Shown: positions 1-8,253 of the stretch, one piece after another
Position numbering within the stretch: position 1 is the stretch's first letter
Layout: every line of letters starts with the position of its first letter
Source: Riemerella anatipestifer_F
GTDB lineage: Bacteria; Bacteroidota; Bacteroidia; Flavobacteriales; Weeksellaceae
Assembly: GCF_037861325.1 (NCBI RefSeq)
Contig: NZ_JAFELW010000008.1
Direction: 5' to 3' (one strand)
Length of the DNA: 64,000 nucleotides
Made by a program: the position numbers and the translations under genes
The notes under the pieces: model-generated
The model's database searches: none
Seen by the model: the letters and a program-made list of their open reading frames with translations, nothing else
What the model was told of the DNA's origin: nothing

Positions 1-623
1 AACATTTCCTCTAGGCTATCCTTTCTCTCTGGTATCAAAATGTCTATAGCTCCCGAAGCAATACCGCTATTAAGTGCTATAAAACCTGCATCTCTCCCCA
101 TTACTTCCACAAAAAACACTCTGTTATGAGAGGTTGCTGTATCTCTTATTTTGTCTATAGCTTCCACAGCCGTGTTAAGAGCCGTGTCATAGCCTATTGT
201 AAAATCTGTACCGAAGATATCATTATCAATAGTTCCAGGTACACCCACAACCTTGATACCATGCTCTTCGTTGAAAACTTTTGCTCCTGTAAAAGTACCA
301 TCTCCACCGATACAAACCAAAGCTCCAATTTCATGCTTTTGGCATTGTTCAAAAGCCTTTAGTCTACCTTCTACTGTTCTAAATTCTTTAGACCTTGCTG
401 ATTTTAAAATTGTACCACCTTGGTTAATAATATTCTTAACAGACCTAGGTCCCATTTTAATCATGTTCCCCTCTATAAGCCCATTGTACCCTTCTCTAAT
501 ACCCATACATTCTATACCATAATAATGAGCTGTTCTTACCACTGCCCTTATCGCCGCATTCATACCTGGAGAATCCCCTCCAGAAGTAAGAACTCCTATC
601 CTTTTCAACTTTGATTCTGACAT
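1..623 (-). CDS. pfkA: 6-phosphofructokinase (PfkA), C-terminus cut by window edge
   Basis: Phosphorylates fructose-6-phosphate with ATP in glycolysis (cytoplasm). Translating the minus strand from the ATG at 623 gives MSESKLKRIGVLTSGGDSPG, the glycine-rich ATP-binding start of the family. GGDGTF and the catalytic segment GTIDNDI follow, then the effector/substrate part VMGRDAGFIAL. About 207 of the usual ~325 residues are visible; the rest lies left of the window. A Bacteroidetes -7 box (TATATTTG on the minus strand, 646-653) sits 23 bases upstream of the start. The identity is clear; only the C-terminus cannot be checked. Confidence 0.95.
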   Translation of the reverse strand, partial: MSESKLKRIGVLTSGGDSPGMNAAIRAVVRTAHYYGIECMGIREGYNGLIEGNMIKMGPRSVKNIINQGGTILKSARSKEFRTVEGRLKAFEQCQKHEIGALVCIGGDGTFTGAKVFNEEHGIKVVGVPGTIDNDIFGTDFTIGYDTALNTAVEAIDKIRDTATSHNRVFFVEVMGRDAGFIALNSGIASGAIDILIPERKDSLEEM

Positions 624-645
624 AATTAAATACTTTTTAGCCTAG

Positions 646-653
646 CAAATATA
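646..653 (-). promoter_or_regulatory. -7 box of the pfkA promoter
   Basis: The minus strand reads TATATTTG, an exact match to the Bacteroidetes -7 consensus TAnnTTTG, 23 bases upstream of the pfkA ATG. No TTG is present at the expected -33 spacing, so only half of the promoter is supported. Confidence 0.45.
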
Positions 654-753
654 AGAAATTTTAACTACATTATTTTAAGATTTATATCATATTATTACTC
701 CTACATCTATTCATTACAGCTGATTTATATCCTAACTAAATAAAAGTTTTTTT

Positions 754-761
754 TACCTTTG
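754..761 (+). promoter_or_regulatory. -7 box touching the start codon of the DUF2946-like gene
   Basis: TACCTTTG matches TAnnTTTG exactly and ends only four bases before the ATG at 766. Transcription would start at or next to the start codon, giving a leaderless or almost leaderless mRNA. No -33 TTG is visible. Confidence 0.45.
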
Positions 762-765
762 CAAA

Positions 766-1107
766 ATGTTTTCAGGGAAACCTCTTTTCAGAAAAGTTAC
801 AAGTGTAAGCCTTGCATGGGTTTACGCATTAGCTTTACTGATGGCTAGTGTATTCCACTCGCACCAAGAAACCTTTAATAGTAATTATAATTCTTCCCAA
901 AAACAGAATCACAAGACAATCAGTTTAAAGGGAGATGATTGTTCTATCTGTCATTTTTTCATTTCAGGACATTCTCTACTTCCCGAAAAGGTAAATTTTG
1001 AGGTTTTAGTATCAGTAGCTACTGCACTTATAATAGGCTACAAGACACTGGATATCCTTCAGAATCAAATTGTTTATTTCTTACTTAGAGGACCACCTTC
1101 TATTTAA
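766..1107 (+). CDS. DUF2946-like small protein upstream of a TonB receptor
   Basis: 113 residues. One hydrophobic N-terminal helix (about residues 14-30) is followed by HSH, a CxxC-type motif (DDCSICHFF, about 58-66), a second hydrophobic stretch and the C-terminal tail RGPPS. This layout (N-terminal helix, CxxC, terminal R-x-P-P) resembles the DUF2946 family, often found beside metal-linked TonB receptors. The histidines and cysteines suggest metal sensing or handling in the envelope, but the function is unknown. It lies 80 bases before the TonB receptor on the same strand and probably shares its transcript. Confidence 0.6.
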   Translation: MFSGKPLFRKVTSVSLAWVYALALLMASVFHSHQETFNSNYNSSQKQNHKTISLKGDDCSICHFFISGHSLLPEKVNFEVLVSVATALIIGYKTLDILQNQIVYFLLRGPPSI

Positions 1108-1187
1108 TAGAAATAACATCGTTTTCACTAGGTGTTCTACCATTCTGTTAGAACACGGTTTTAACCTTTTAATTTTCATATCTTTAA

Positions 1188-3560
1188 ATGAAATCAATTT
1201 GGATTGGAATGATGCTGTTTTTCAGCACCGTTCTAAATGCACAGCTTTACCTCATAGAAGGACAGGTAAGAGATTTGCACGACAATACGCCTTTGGCTAA
1301 CGCTAAAATAAGTATTAACGGAAAACTCATTACCACCTCTGATACTCAAGGAAATTTTAATTTTTCTTATAAAGAAGGTATTCATCATCTTTTGGTAACT
1401 CACTTAGATTGTGAACCTTTTACTAAAAAGATAATACTTGATAGAAATATTAAAATCAATATTTTCCTTGAACATCATACTAATGAAATAGAAACCGTAG
1501 TAGTACATGGCATTCATAAAAAATCAGGGACGGCGGTTATCAAAACATTAGAACAGTCTTTTTTAGAACAAAAAACTACCGAAAATCTAGGCAACATATT
1601 GTCTGAAATTTCTGGAGTAAATAGTATTAAAACAGGGAATAACATTTCTAAACCTGTTATACAAGGACTTTACGGCAGTAGAGTATTAGTGATGAACAAC
1701 GGCATCAAAATGGCAGAACAAGAATGGGGCATAGAACATGCTCCTAGCGTGGACCCCAACGCTTTTGACCATATAGATGTTGTAAAGGGAGCATCTGCAC
1801 TAAAGTATGGTGGAGATGCCATAGGTGGCGTTATACTATTAGAAAGTCCTAAATACACTAAAAAAGACACCCTTATGGGTAAAGTAGCTTTATCAGGCAT
1901 CAGCAATGGTAAGGGCTTGGCTCTGAATACGGACATTACAAAGACTTGGCAAAACGGTTGGGCTTTGCGGACGCAAGGTTCTGCCAAAAAGCTAGGAGAT
2001 TTGGAAACGCCTCATTATAGTTTACAAAATACAGGTGCAGATGAAAACGCCTTCCATTTTTCTCTACAAAAAAGGGAATACGAATACGGAATCACGGCTA
2101 AATATTCTTTCATCAACCAAAATTTTGGAATTTATAAAGGAGCTCATATCAGTAATGCACGAAACTTTGCTGATGCCATCAATAACGGACAATCCTACTT
2201 TACAGGTAATTTTGGTTATAAAATAGAGAATCCTAAACAAGAAGTCAGCCATCATATTGCTAAATTGGAGGCTTACAAAAGGTTAGGAAAGCTAGGGAAA
2301 TTTACTTTAGAGTATGCCTTTCAGCAAAATCATAGATTTGAATATGATATTCGTAGAGGAGCGTACAATGATAAACCTGCTACCGACCTACTATTAACCA
2401 CCCAAAGTTTGGCTTTTTATCATCTATTAGAAAGACCCAACTGGCAGTGGGAAACAGGTCTATCAGGAAATTATCAAGTTAATTTTCCCGACCCAAAAAC
2501 GGAGCGTTCTCGTTTAATACCAGATTACCACAGGTATGATGCTGGTACTTTTTCTATTTTCAAGTATCAAAAAAATCTTTGGAAATGGGAAGCAGCTTTG
2601 CGGTACGATATGAATTTCTACGATGTTTATAAATATTACCTTAATAAAGATTGGGCAGCTTACAGCCAAGCGTTTCATCAATTTGTAATTGAAAGTAAAG
2701 GAGTAAAAACATTGGTGCGTCCAAAACTTTATTACCATAATATATCAGCATCGTTGGGTATGGAATATCAGCCCACTCGCTTTCTTACTACCAAATTTAA
2801 TTTGATAAGAAACAGCCGAAGTCCTAATGTTGCAGAATTATTCGCTGATGGGCTACACCACGCCGCTGCCATTATTGAAAAGGGAGATATGACTATCAAA
2901 AACGAGGAAACCTACCAAGCCCACCTAAGCATTGGTATAAAAGCCTCCGTTCTTAATGGTTTTAAACTTAATCTTAATCCGTATTATTTCACTTCCGGTA
3001 GTTTTATTAACCAAACACCTAACGGAGTGGAAAGCACCATTCGTGGGAATTTTCCTGTATGGCAATATCAACAGATTAAAGCAAAAATGTATGGGATAGA
3101 CATAGATTCAGAACTTAATATCACTCCAAAATTACAATGGAATGGAGCAATGAGCTATGTGTACGGACAAGATTTAACCCATAAAGAACCTCTGATACTT
3201 ATGCCTCCAATGCAGATTAAAAACGCCTTAAGATATGATAACAAAGGTAAAAAACCGTGGCATATACAAATAGAAAACCTAGTGGTATTTAAGCAGAAAA
3301 GGTTTCCTATGAGACTTTTATCCTACGATGTGTATGAGAACAATACAATAACCAAAGAGTGGCTAGACATTAGTACACCACCCGCAGGTTATCAAATTTG
3401 GAACCTCAATGCTGGAGCAAAGCTCACTAGAAACATTCAGCTTAATTTAAGTGTTAATAATATATTCAATACAACTTATAGAGAATATCTTAATCGTTTA
3501 AGATTTTTCTCTGATGCTTTGGGACGAAATATTATTTTCACTTGTCAATTTAATTTTTAA
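1188..3560 (+). CDS. TonB-dependent outer-membrane receptor, ZnuD-like
   Basis: 790 residues. The signal peptide (MKSIWIGMMLFFSTVLNA, cut before QLYLIEG) precedes a carboxypeptidase-regulatory-like beta domain (about 20-105). A TonB plug domain (about 115-220) contains VIQGLYGSRVLVMNNGIKM and EWGIEHAPSVDP, and a C-terminal 22-strand barrel ends in the aromatic F-N-F. The EWG-EHAP plug motif is typical of ZnuD-type zinc (and related heavy-metal) receptors. It is flanked by a CxxC/His protein and a His-rich lipoprotein, which fits uptake of zinc or another transition metal. The specific substrate is inference. Confidence 0.85.
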   Translation: MKSIWIGMMLFFSTVLNAQLYLIEGQVRDLHDNTPLANAKISINGKLITTSDTQGNFNFSYKEGIHHLLVTHLDCEPFTKKIILDRNIKINIFLEHHTNEIETVVVHGIHKKSGTAVIKTLEQSFLEQKTTENLGNILSEISGVNSIKTGNNISKPVIQGLYGSRVLVMNNGIKMAEQEWGIEHAPSVDPNAFDHIDVVKGASALKYGGDAIGGVILLESPKYTKKDTLMGKVALSGISNGKGLALNTDITKTWQNGWALRTQGSAKKLGDLETPHYSLQNTGADENAFHFSLQKREYEYGITAKYSFINQNFGIYKGAHISNARNFADAINNGQSYFTGNFGYKIENPKQEVSHHIAKLEAYKRLGKLGKFTLEYAFQQNHRFEYDIRRGAYNDKPATDLLLTTQSLAFYHLLERPNWQWETGLSGNYQVNFPDPKTERSRLIPDYHRYDAGTFSIFKYQKNLWKWEAALRYDMNFYDVYKYYLNKDWAAYSQAFHQFVIESKGVKTLVRPKLYYHNISASLGMEYQPTRFLTTKFNLIRNSRSPNVAELFADGLHHAAAIIEKGDMTIKNEETYQAHLSIGIKASVLNGFKLNLNPYYFTSGSFINQTPNGVESTIRGNFPVWQYQQIKAKMYGIDIDSELNITPKLQWNGAMSYVYGQDLTHKEPLILMPPMQIKNALRYDNKGKKPWHIQIENLVVFKQKRFPMRLLSYDVYENNTITKEWLDISTPPAGYQIWNLNAGAKLTRNIQLNLSVNNIFNTTYREYLNRLRFFSDALGRNIIFTCQFNF

Positions 3561-3597
3561 CTATTAATATTTTTAATTTAAACAATTTTAAAACATT

Positions 3598-4164
3598 ATG
3601 AAACATTCATTTTTAAAAACCGTAGTATTATCCATAGTAAGTATTTTAGCACTCAACTCTTGCAGAAGCAATGATGAAATCCCTGCTGATGTGCACAACC
3701 ACGACGAAGTACAATACCTTACCGTTACACTTACCAATACTGCTGATAACAGCACCCAAACCGCTACATTTAATGCAGAAGGAGCTGATAAAGAGTTAAT
3801 TTTAAAAGAAAACAACACTTATGATGTTCAGTTATCATTAGTGGCTCCTCATGACGACCATACTCACGATGTAACTGATGAAATCATCAAACTAAAAGAG
3901 GAGCATTTTTTCACTTATAATTTCTCTAATGTAGATGTTAAAGTTACGAGAAAAGATGAAGCTGAAAGCACCAGAAAAGATGGCTCTAAAATAGGTCTAA
4001 AAACACAATGGCAAGTAACATCTGCTCCAAAAACAGGAGCTAAAGCCAATATTAGACTTTACCACCTCCCTACTTCTGTAAAAATGAGCGGTGCTAACGG
4101 AGATGAAGCAGGAACTGTAACAGGTGGTGAAGAGGACATTGATGCTACTTTTAATGTTAAATAA
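3598..4164 (+). CDS. His-rich periplasmic lipoprotein paired with the TonB receptor
   Basis: 188 residues with a lipoprotein signal (MKHSFLKTVVLSIVSILALNSC, lipobox LNSC, acylated Cys at about 22). Two histidine clusters, DVHNHDE and HDDHTHD, are likely metal ligands. The C-terminal part (IGLKTQWQV...GAKANIRLYH...GGEEDIDATFNVK) resembles small flavobacterial lipoproteins routinely encoded next to TonB receptors and annotated as type 1 periplasmic binding fold proteins. The gene starts 37 bases after the receptor stop, so the two are very likely co-transcribed. A surface or periplasmic metal-capture partner is the natural inference. Confidence 0.7.
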   Translation: MKHSFLKTVVLSIVSILALNSCRSNDEIPADVHNHDEVQYLTVTLTNTADNSTQTATFNAEGADKELILKENNTYDVQLSLVAPHDDHTHDVTDEIIKLKEEHFFTYNFSNVDVKVTRKDEAESTRKDGSKIGLKTQWQVTSAPKTGAKANIRLYHLPTSVKMSGANGDEAGTVTGGEEDIDATFNVK

Positions 4165-4271
4165 AACCACATAATCGTAAGTGATTATTGATGTTTTTCG
4201 ACTTTCATTTACCAAAATTACACTTTACAATATTATAGAAGGTCGTTATTCATCATCAAACACAAAGAATG

Positions 4272-4304
4272 AAATCAGCTCTAAAAATTTAGGGCTGATT
4301 TTTT
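4272..4304 (+). terminator. Intrinsic terminator after the metal-uptake operon
   Basis: The stem AAATCAGC / GCTGATTT with an AT-rich loop is followed by a T run. It lies between the lipoprotein stop and the trigger factor promoter. Confidence 0.7.
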
Positions 4305-4314
4305 CATACTAATA

Positions 4315-4347
4315 TTGCCCAAAAGCCAGTTATTTTTATTATTTTTG
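4315..4347 (+). promoter_or_regulatory. Promoter of tig
   Basis: TTG at 4315-4317, a 22-base spacer and TATTTTTG at 4340-4347 match the Bacteroidetes promoter form. The tig ATG follows 21 bases later. Confidence 0.55.
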
Positions 4348-4368
4348 CCATCATAAAAATTTCAATTA

Positions 4369-5703
4369 ATGAAGGTTACGAGTAAAAATCACGATGAAGT
4401 AAGCGCTTTGCTTACAGTAACTTTGGATAAAAAAGATTACAAAGACAAAGTTGAAAAACAGTTAATTAACTACGCTAAAAACGCTACTATTCCTGGTTTT
4501 AGAAAAGGTAAAGCTCCACTAGGAATGATTAAAAGACAGTACGAAGCTGGATTAACTTACGAGGAAATCAACAAGCAAGTTTCAGAAGGTCTTAATAACT
4601 ATATCAACGAAAATAAACTAAGACTATTAGGACAGCCTGTACCAGTTCCAGTAGAAGAACTAGACACTAATCAGGAGCAATTAGAACTTTCTTTTGAGGT
4701 AGGTTTTGAACCAAGTTTCAATATTGATTTAGCAAAATACGAAGCTCCTCACTACAAAATAGAAGCTTCTGACAAAGAAGTAGGGCAAAGCATAGAGAAT
4801 ATGCAAAAGAGATTTGCAGAGAGAGAAGCTCAAGAAAAAATAACTAAAGATTCTTACATCTCTCTAGAAGTTTCTCAAGTAGTGGAAGAAGATGCAGAAG
4901 GAGAACACAACCACGCTCCTAAGCATGTGGTCATCAACGCAGAGAATAAAGCTGCTTTTGAATTAGTTAAAAAACTTAAAAAAGATGAGTCTGTAAAAGT
5001 TTCTAAAGAAGAGCTTACGAAAGACGAAGATTTAGCTAAGTTTTTAGGATTTGCTAAAGAAGAAGCAGAACATCTACATCACAATGAGGTTGAAGTAACT
5101 GTAAAAGATATTTACAAACTGAACTTAGCTGAACTAAACCAAGAATTATTTGATTCTGTTTATGGTAAAGACACTGTAAAATCTGAAGAAGAGCTTAAAG
5201 CTAAGGTAAAATCTGAATTAGATGAATACTTCCAACAGAATGCAGATGTACACTTTGTAAATAAGGTATTGGAGCAAATCACCGAGAAAGAAGAAGTAAA
5301 ACTTCCAGAAGCTTTCTTAATTAAGTGGTTAATGTTCTCTAATCCAAATATTGCAACAGAGGAACAAGCTAAAGAAATATTTGAAGCGGAAAAGAACCAA
5401 ATTAAATATCAAGTTATTGAAGGTAAGCTAATGTCTGACAATGATGTTAAGATAGATTACGCTGATGTTTTAGCACAAGCTGAGCAATTAGTGAGAAATC
5501 AATTAGCTATTTATGGTATCCACCATCTTTCTGATGAAGAAGTACAGAAATATGCCGTAGAAATGCTTAAAAACCAAGAGCAAGTAAGACAAATATCTTC
5601 AGAAGTAGCTATGGCTAAACTAAAAGATGTTATCTTAGAAAAAGCTTCTAAAAAGGAAAGCAAAATCTCTCACGATGATTTCTTAAAAGAAGTACAAGGT
5701 TAA
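4369..5703 (+). CDS. tig: Trigger factor, ribosome-associated chaperone
   Basis: 444 residues, normal length for the family. The N-terminal ribosome-binding domain (1-~115) carries the signature GFRKGKAP (about 44-51). A weakly conserved middle peptidyl-prolyl isomerase region follows, then the long helical C-terminal chaperone domain (about 250-430). The middle domain holds two acidic/His-rich stretches (EGEHNHAPKH and EHLHHNE), unusual for the FKBP fold, so isomerase activity may be reduced. It folds nascent chains at the ribosome exit tunnel. A single-gene unit with its own promoter and terminator. Confidence 0.95.
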   Translation: MKVTSKNHDEVSALLTVTLDKKDYKDKVEKQLINYAKNATIPGFRKGKAPLGMIKRQYEAGLTYEEINKQVSEGLNNYINENKLRLLGQPVPVPVEELDTNQEQLELSFEVGFEPSFNIDLAKYEAPHYKIEASDKEVGQSIENMQKRFAEREAQEKITKDSYISLEVSQVVEEDAEGEHNHAPKHVVINAENKAAFELVKKLKKDESVKVSKEELTKDEDLAKFLGFAKEEAEHLHHNEVEVTVKDIYKLNLAELNQELFDSVYGKDTVKSEEELKAKVKSELDEYFQQNADVHFVNKVLEQITEKEEVKLPEAFLIKWLMFSNPNIATEEQAKEIFEAEKNQIKYQVIEGKLMSDNDVKIDYADVLAQAEQLVRNQLAIYGIHHLSDEEVQKYAVEMLKNQEQVRQISSEVAMAKLKDVILEKASKKESKISHDDFLKEVQG

Positions 5704-5732
5704 TATTATCCTTATATTTAATATAATTTTAA

Positions 5733-5764
5733 AAGCCTCGTTTTTATGTAAAGCGAGGTTTTTA
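5733..5764 (+). terminator. Intrinsic terminator after tig
   Basis: The stem is formed by AGCCTCGTTT and AAGCGAGG and is followed by five T. The rest of the 307-base gap to the next gene is AT-rich with repeated TTAACA-like words and holds only the next promoter box. Confidence 0.7.
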
Positions 5765-5975
5765 CTATTTAAAAATCAAATACTTAAGCACGATTAAAAA
5801 CGCTTTTTATTCAATACATTATTAAAATAATTAACATTACATACTATTTTTTAACATTTTTTAACACTATTGTGAAACTACCTTGAATAAAGAGTTTATG
5901 GCATAATTTAACATTAAATTAACAATATATTAACTATTATTAACAAATAGATATGGTGGGTAGAGAGACTAAGTA

Positions 5976-5983
5976 TAAATTTG
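5976..5983 (+). promoter_or_regulatory. -7 box upstream of the RlpA-like gene
   Basis: TAAATTTG is an exact TAnnTTTG match, 27 bases before the start codon at 6011. No -33 TTG is seen at the usual distance. Confidence 0.4.
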
Positions 5984-6010
5984 CCCTCGTAAAACAAATA
6001 AAAATTCAAA

Positions 6011-6388
6011 ATGATGAAAAGAACCATTCTCGTAATCATAATGATTATTTCTTTTGTAGGAGTTTATTCGTTTAAAAGTAATAATGAGACAGGCAGTAGC
6101 TATGCTTCTTATTACCACGACAAATTCAACGGAAAGAAAACAGCAAGTGGCGAAATTTTTGACAATAGTGAATTCACTGCCGCTCATAAGAGGTTGCCAT
6201 TTGGAACACTAGTAGAAATAACCAATCTTAGAACGGGGAAAAGTGTAGTGGTTAGAGTAAACGATAGAGGACCTTATGTTAAAGGACGCTCTTTTGACCT
6301 CAGCAAAGCCGCTTATAACGCTATAGGAGATCACAAAAGAGGAACGATGCCTATTACCTACAAAGTTCTAGACGAAGACGAAATTTAA
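6011..6388 (+). CDS. RlpA-like double-psi beta-barrel septal ring protein
   Basis: 125 residues. An N-terminal hydrophobic signal or anchor (about 4-20) is followed by one RlpA-type double-psi beta-barrel: ASYYHDKFNGKKTASGEIF, then the core LPFGTLVEITN and VVVRVNDRGPYVKGRSFDLS. RlpA proteins bind or cleave peptidoglycan strands lacking stem peptides at division sites. There is no SPOR domain, so this is the short form common in Bacteroidetes. A second ATG at 6014 is equally plausible as start. Confidence 0.85.
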   Translation: MMKRTILVIIMIISFVGVYSFKSNNETGSSYASYYHDKFNGKKTASGEIFDNSEFTAAHKRLPFGTLVEITNLRTGKSVVVRVNDRGPYVKGRSFDLSKAAYNAIGDHKRGTMPITYKVLDEDEI

Positions 6389-6404
6389 TCAAACAACTAA
6401 AACG

Positions 6405-6447
6405 AAAAAAACTCATCTTATTATCCAAAATAAGATGAGTTTTTTTA
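6405..6447. terminator. Bidirectional terminator between the RlpA-like gene and xth
   Basis: A perfect 10-bp stem, ACTCATCTTA (6411-6420) / TAAGATGAGT (6431-6440), is flanked by an A run on the left and a T run on the right. It can serve both converging genes. Confidence 0.8.
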
Positions 6448-6454
6448 TGCTTTT

Positions 6455-7216
6455 TTATTTTAACTCCACTAAAACAGGGCAATGATCCGAGTGATAAGCC
6501 TCACTAAGAATAAGCCCTCTAGACAAACGGTTTTCTAGAGAGTCCGACACAAAATGATAATCCAACCTCCAGCCCTTATTATTAGCTCGTGCATTTTGTC
6601 TATAACTCCACCACGAGTATTGGTTAGGTTCAGTATTAAAATAACGGAAGCTATCTATTAAACCACATTCTTTTATAAACTCTGTCATCCATTCTCGTTC
6701 TATAGGAAGGAAGCCAGATACATTTTTTAATCTTACAGGGTCGTGGATATCTATCGCTTGATGACAAATGTTAAAATCTCCCGAAATAATTAAATTAGGA
6801 ATGGTTTTTCTTAGCTCTTTTATATAAGCTAAAAAATCGTAACAAAACTGCATTTTGAAATCCAGTCTATCTATATTAGTAGCGGAAGGCACATATACAG
6901 ATATTACCGAAAAATCTTCAAAATCAGCTCTTATCACTCGTCCTTCTTTATCGTATAGTTCCATATCACAACCATATTCTACATGCTTAGGCTGAATTTT
7001 AGTAGCGATACCTACCCCACTATACCCTTTCTTTTCCGCAGAAAACCAATAGGTATGATAGCCCTCTTTCTCGAAACTTGCTATATCTATTTGGTCTTTT
7101 TGAGCCTTGCTTTCTTGAAAACAAATAACATCGGGAGCAGCGTGTCCTAACCAACCGATTAAATCCTTATTAAATGCTGCCCGAATACCATTGACATTAT
7201 AAGATATTATCTTCAT
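6455..7216 (-). CDS. xth: Exodeoxyribonuclease III / AP endonuclease
   Basis: 253 residues of the EEP nuclease fold. MKIISYNVNGIRAAF at the start, CFQESK (metal-binding Glu), SGDFNICH and the C-terminal catalytic YHSDHCPV are all present. It cleaves at abasic sites and removes 3' blocks in base excision repair. It starts 10 bases after the dusB stop and is probably transcribed with it. Confidence 0.93.
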   Translation of the reverse strand: MKIISYNVNGIRAAFNKDLIGWLGHAAPDVICFQESKAQKDQIDIASFEKEGYHTYWFSAEKKGYSGVGIATKIQPKHVEYGCDMELYDKEGRVIRADFEDFSVISVYVPSATNIDRLDFKMQFCYDFLAYIKELRKTIPNLIISGDFNICHQAIDIHDPVRLKNVSGFLPIEREWMTEFIKECGLIDSFRYFNTEPNQYSWWSYRQNARANNKGWRLDYHFVSDSLENRLSRGLILSEAYHSDHCPVLVELK

Positions 7217-7226
7217 TATTTTAGCT

Positions 7227-8204
7227 TTAATTATTTGCCTCTATGATTTGACTGATGAGGCTATCCATCTCTTCCAAAGTAAGTATTTCTAAAAACCTTT
7301 TTCTATACTCCTTAAAGTGTGGCACCCCACGGAAATAATTACTGTAATGTTGTCTCATTTCTATCAATCCAAGGCGTTCACCTTTCCATTCAGCACTCCA
7401 TTCGGCATGTTGTCTTACTGCAGTTAAACGGTCTTGCAAAGTAGGTTCTGAAAGTAGCTCTCCTGTTTGGAAAAAATGTTTTACTTCATTAAAAATCCAA
7501 GGATAACCAATGGCAGCTCTACCAATCATAACTCCATCACAAGCATATTTGTTTTTATAATCTAAGGCTTTTTGAGGCGAATCTATATCTCCGTTCCCAA
7601 AAATAGGAATCTCAATATTAGGGTTTTGTTTAATGCGAGAAATATGCTCCCAATCGGCTTCTCCTTTATACATTTGAGCCCTCGTTCTTGCGTGTATGGT
7701 AAGGGCTTTAATGCCTGCCTCTTGCAGTCGTTCCGCTACTTCATCTATATTGATACTACTAGTATCCCACCCCAGCCTTGTTTTAACCGTTACAGGTAAA
7801 TGGGTAGAATTTACTACGGCTTTGGTAAGCCTTACCATTAGGTCTATATCTTTCAAAACCCCTGCTCCTGCTCCTTTGCAAACTACTTTCTTCACAGGAC
7901 ACCCAAAGTTAATATCCACCAAATCAGGCTGTACCGTTTCTACTATTTTGGCAGACATCGCCATAGCTTCCTCATCTCCCCCAAAAATCTGAATACCAAC
8001 AGGTCTTTCGTAATCAAAAATATCTAACTTCTTTTTAGACTTTATAGCATCTCTGATAAGCCCTTCCGAAGAGATAAACTCCGAATACATTAAATCGGCA
8101 CCGTGCATTTTACAAAGCCTACGAAACGGAGGGTCGCTCACATCTTCCATAGGAGCCAGCAATAGAGGAAAATCTGGCAGTTCTATATTTCCTATTTTTA
8201 CCAT
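7227..8204 (-). CDS. dusB: tRNA-dihydrouridine synthase (DusB family)
   Basis: 325 residues. FMN-dependent TIM barrel that reduces uridines in the tRNA D-loop. Visible motifs are LLAPMEDVSDPPFRRLC at the N-terminus, INFGCPVKKVVCKGAGAG with the catalytic cysteine, VKTRLGWD, the phosphate-binding IFGNGDI and GVMIGRAAIG, and a helical tRNA-binding C-terminus. The start codon at 8204 follows a promoter box by four bases (separate entry). Upstream gene of a dusB-xth pair. Confidence 0.93.
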   Translation of the reverse strand: MVKIGNIELPDFPLLLAPMEDVSDPPFRRLCKMHGADLMYSEFISSEGLIRDAIKSKKKLDIFDYERPVGIQIFGGDEEAMAMSAKIVETVQPDLVDINFGCPVKKVVCKGAGAGVLKDIDLMVRLTKAVVNSTHLPVTVKTRLGWDTSSINIDEVAERLQEAGIKALTIHARTRAQMYKGEADWEHISRIKQNPNIEIPIFGNGDIDSPQKALDYKNKYACDGVMIGRAAIGYPWIFNEVKHFFQTGELLSEPTLQDRLTAVRQHAEWSAEWKGERLGLIEMRQHYSNYFRGVPHFKEYRKRFLEILTLEEMDSLISQIIEANN

Positions 8205-8208
8205 TTTG

Positions 8209-8237
8209 CAAAAATAAGTGTTTTTAATTTAAAGCAA
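8209..8237 (-). promoter_or_regulatory. Promoter of dusB with the -7 box next to the ATG
   Basis: On the minus strand: TTG (8237-8235), an 18-base spacer, TATTTTTG (8216-8209), then CAAAATG with the ATG starting at 8204. The transcript would have almost no leader. Confidence 0.5.
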
Positions 8238-8253
8238 ATCCATTTTTAGGAAA

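Noticed and set aside
1670..1987. 105-residue minus-strand frame inside the TonB receptor gene
   Set aside because: Antisense shadow of a clearly coding receptor; no promoter or recognisable protein.
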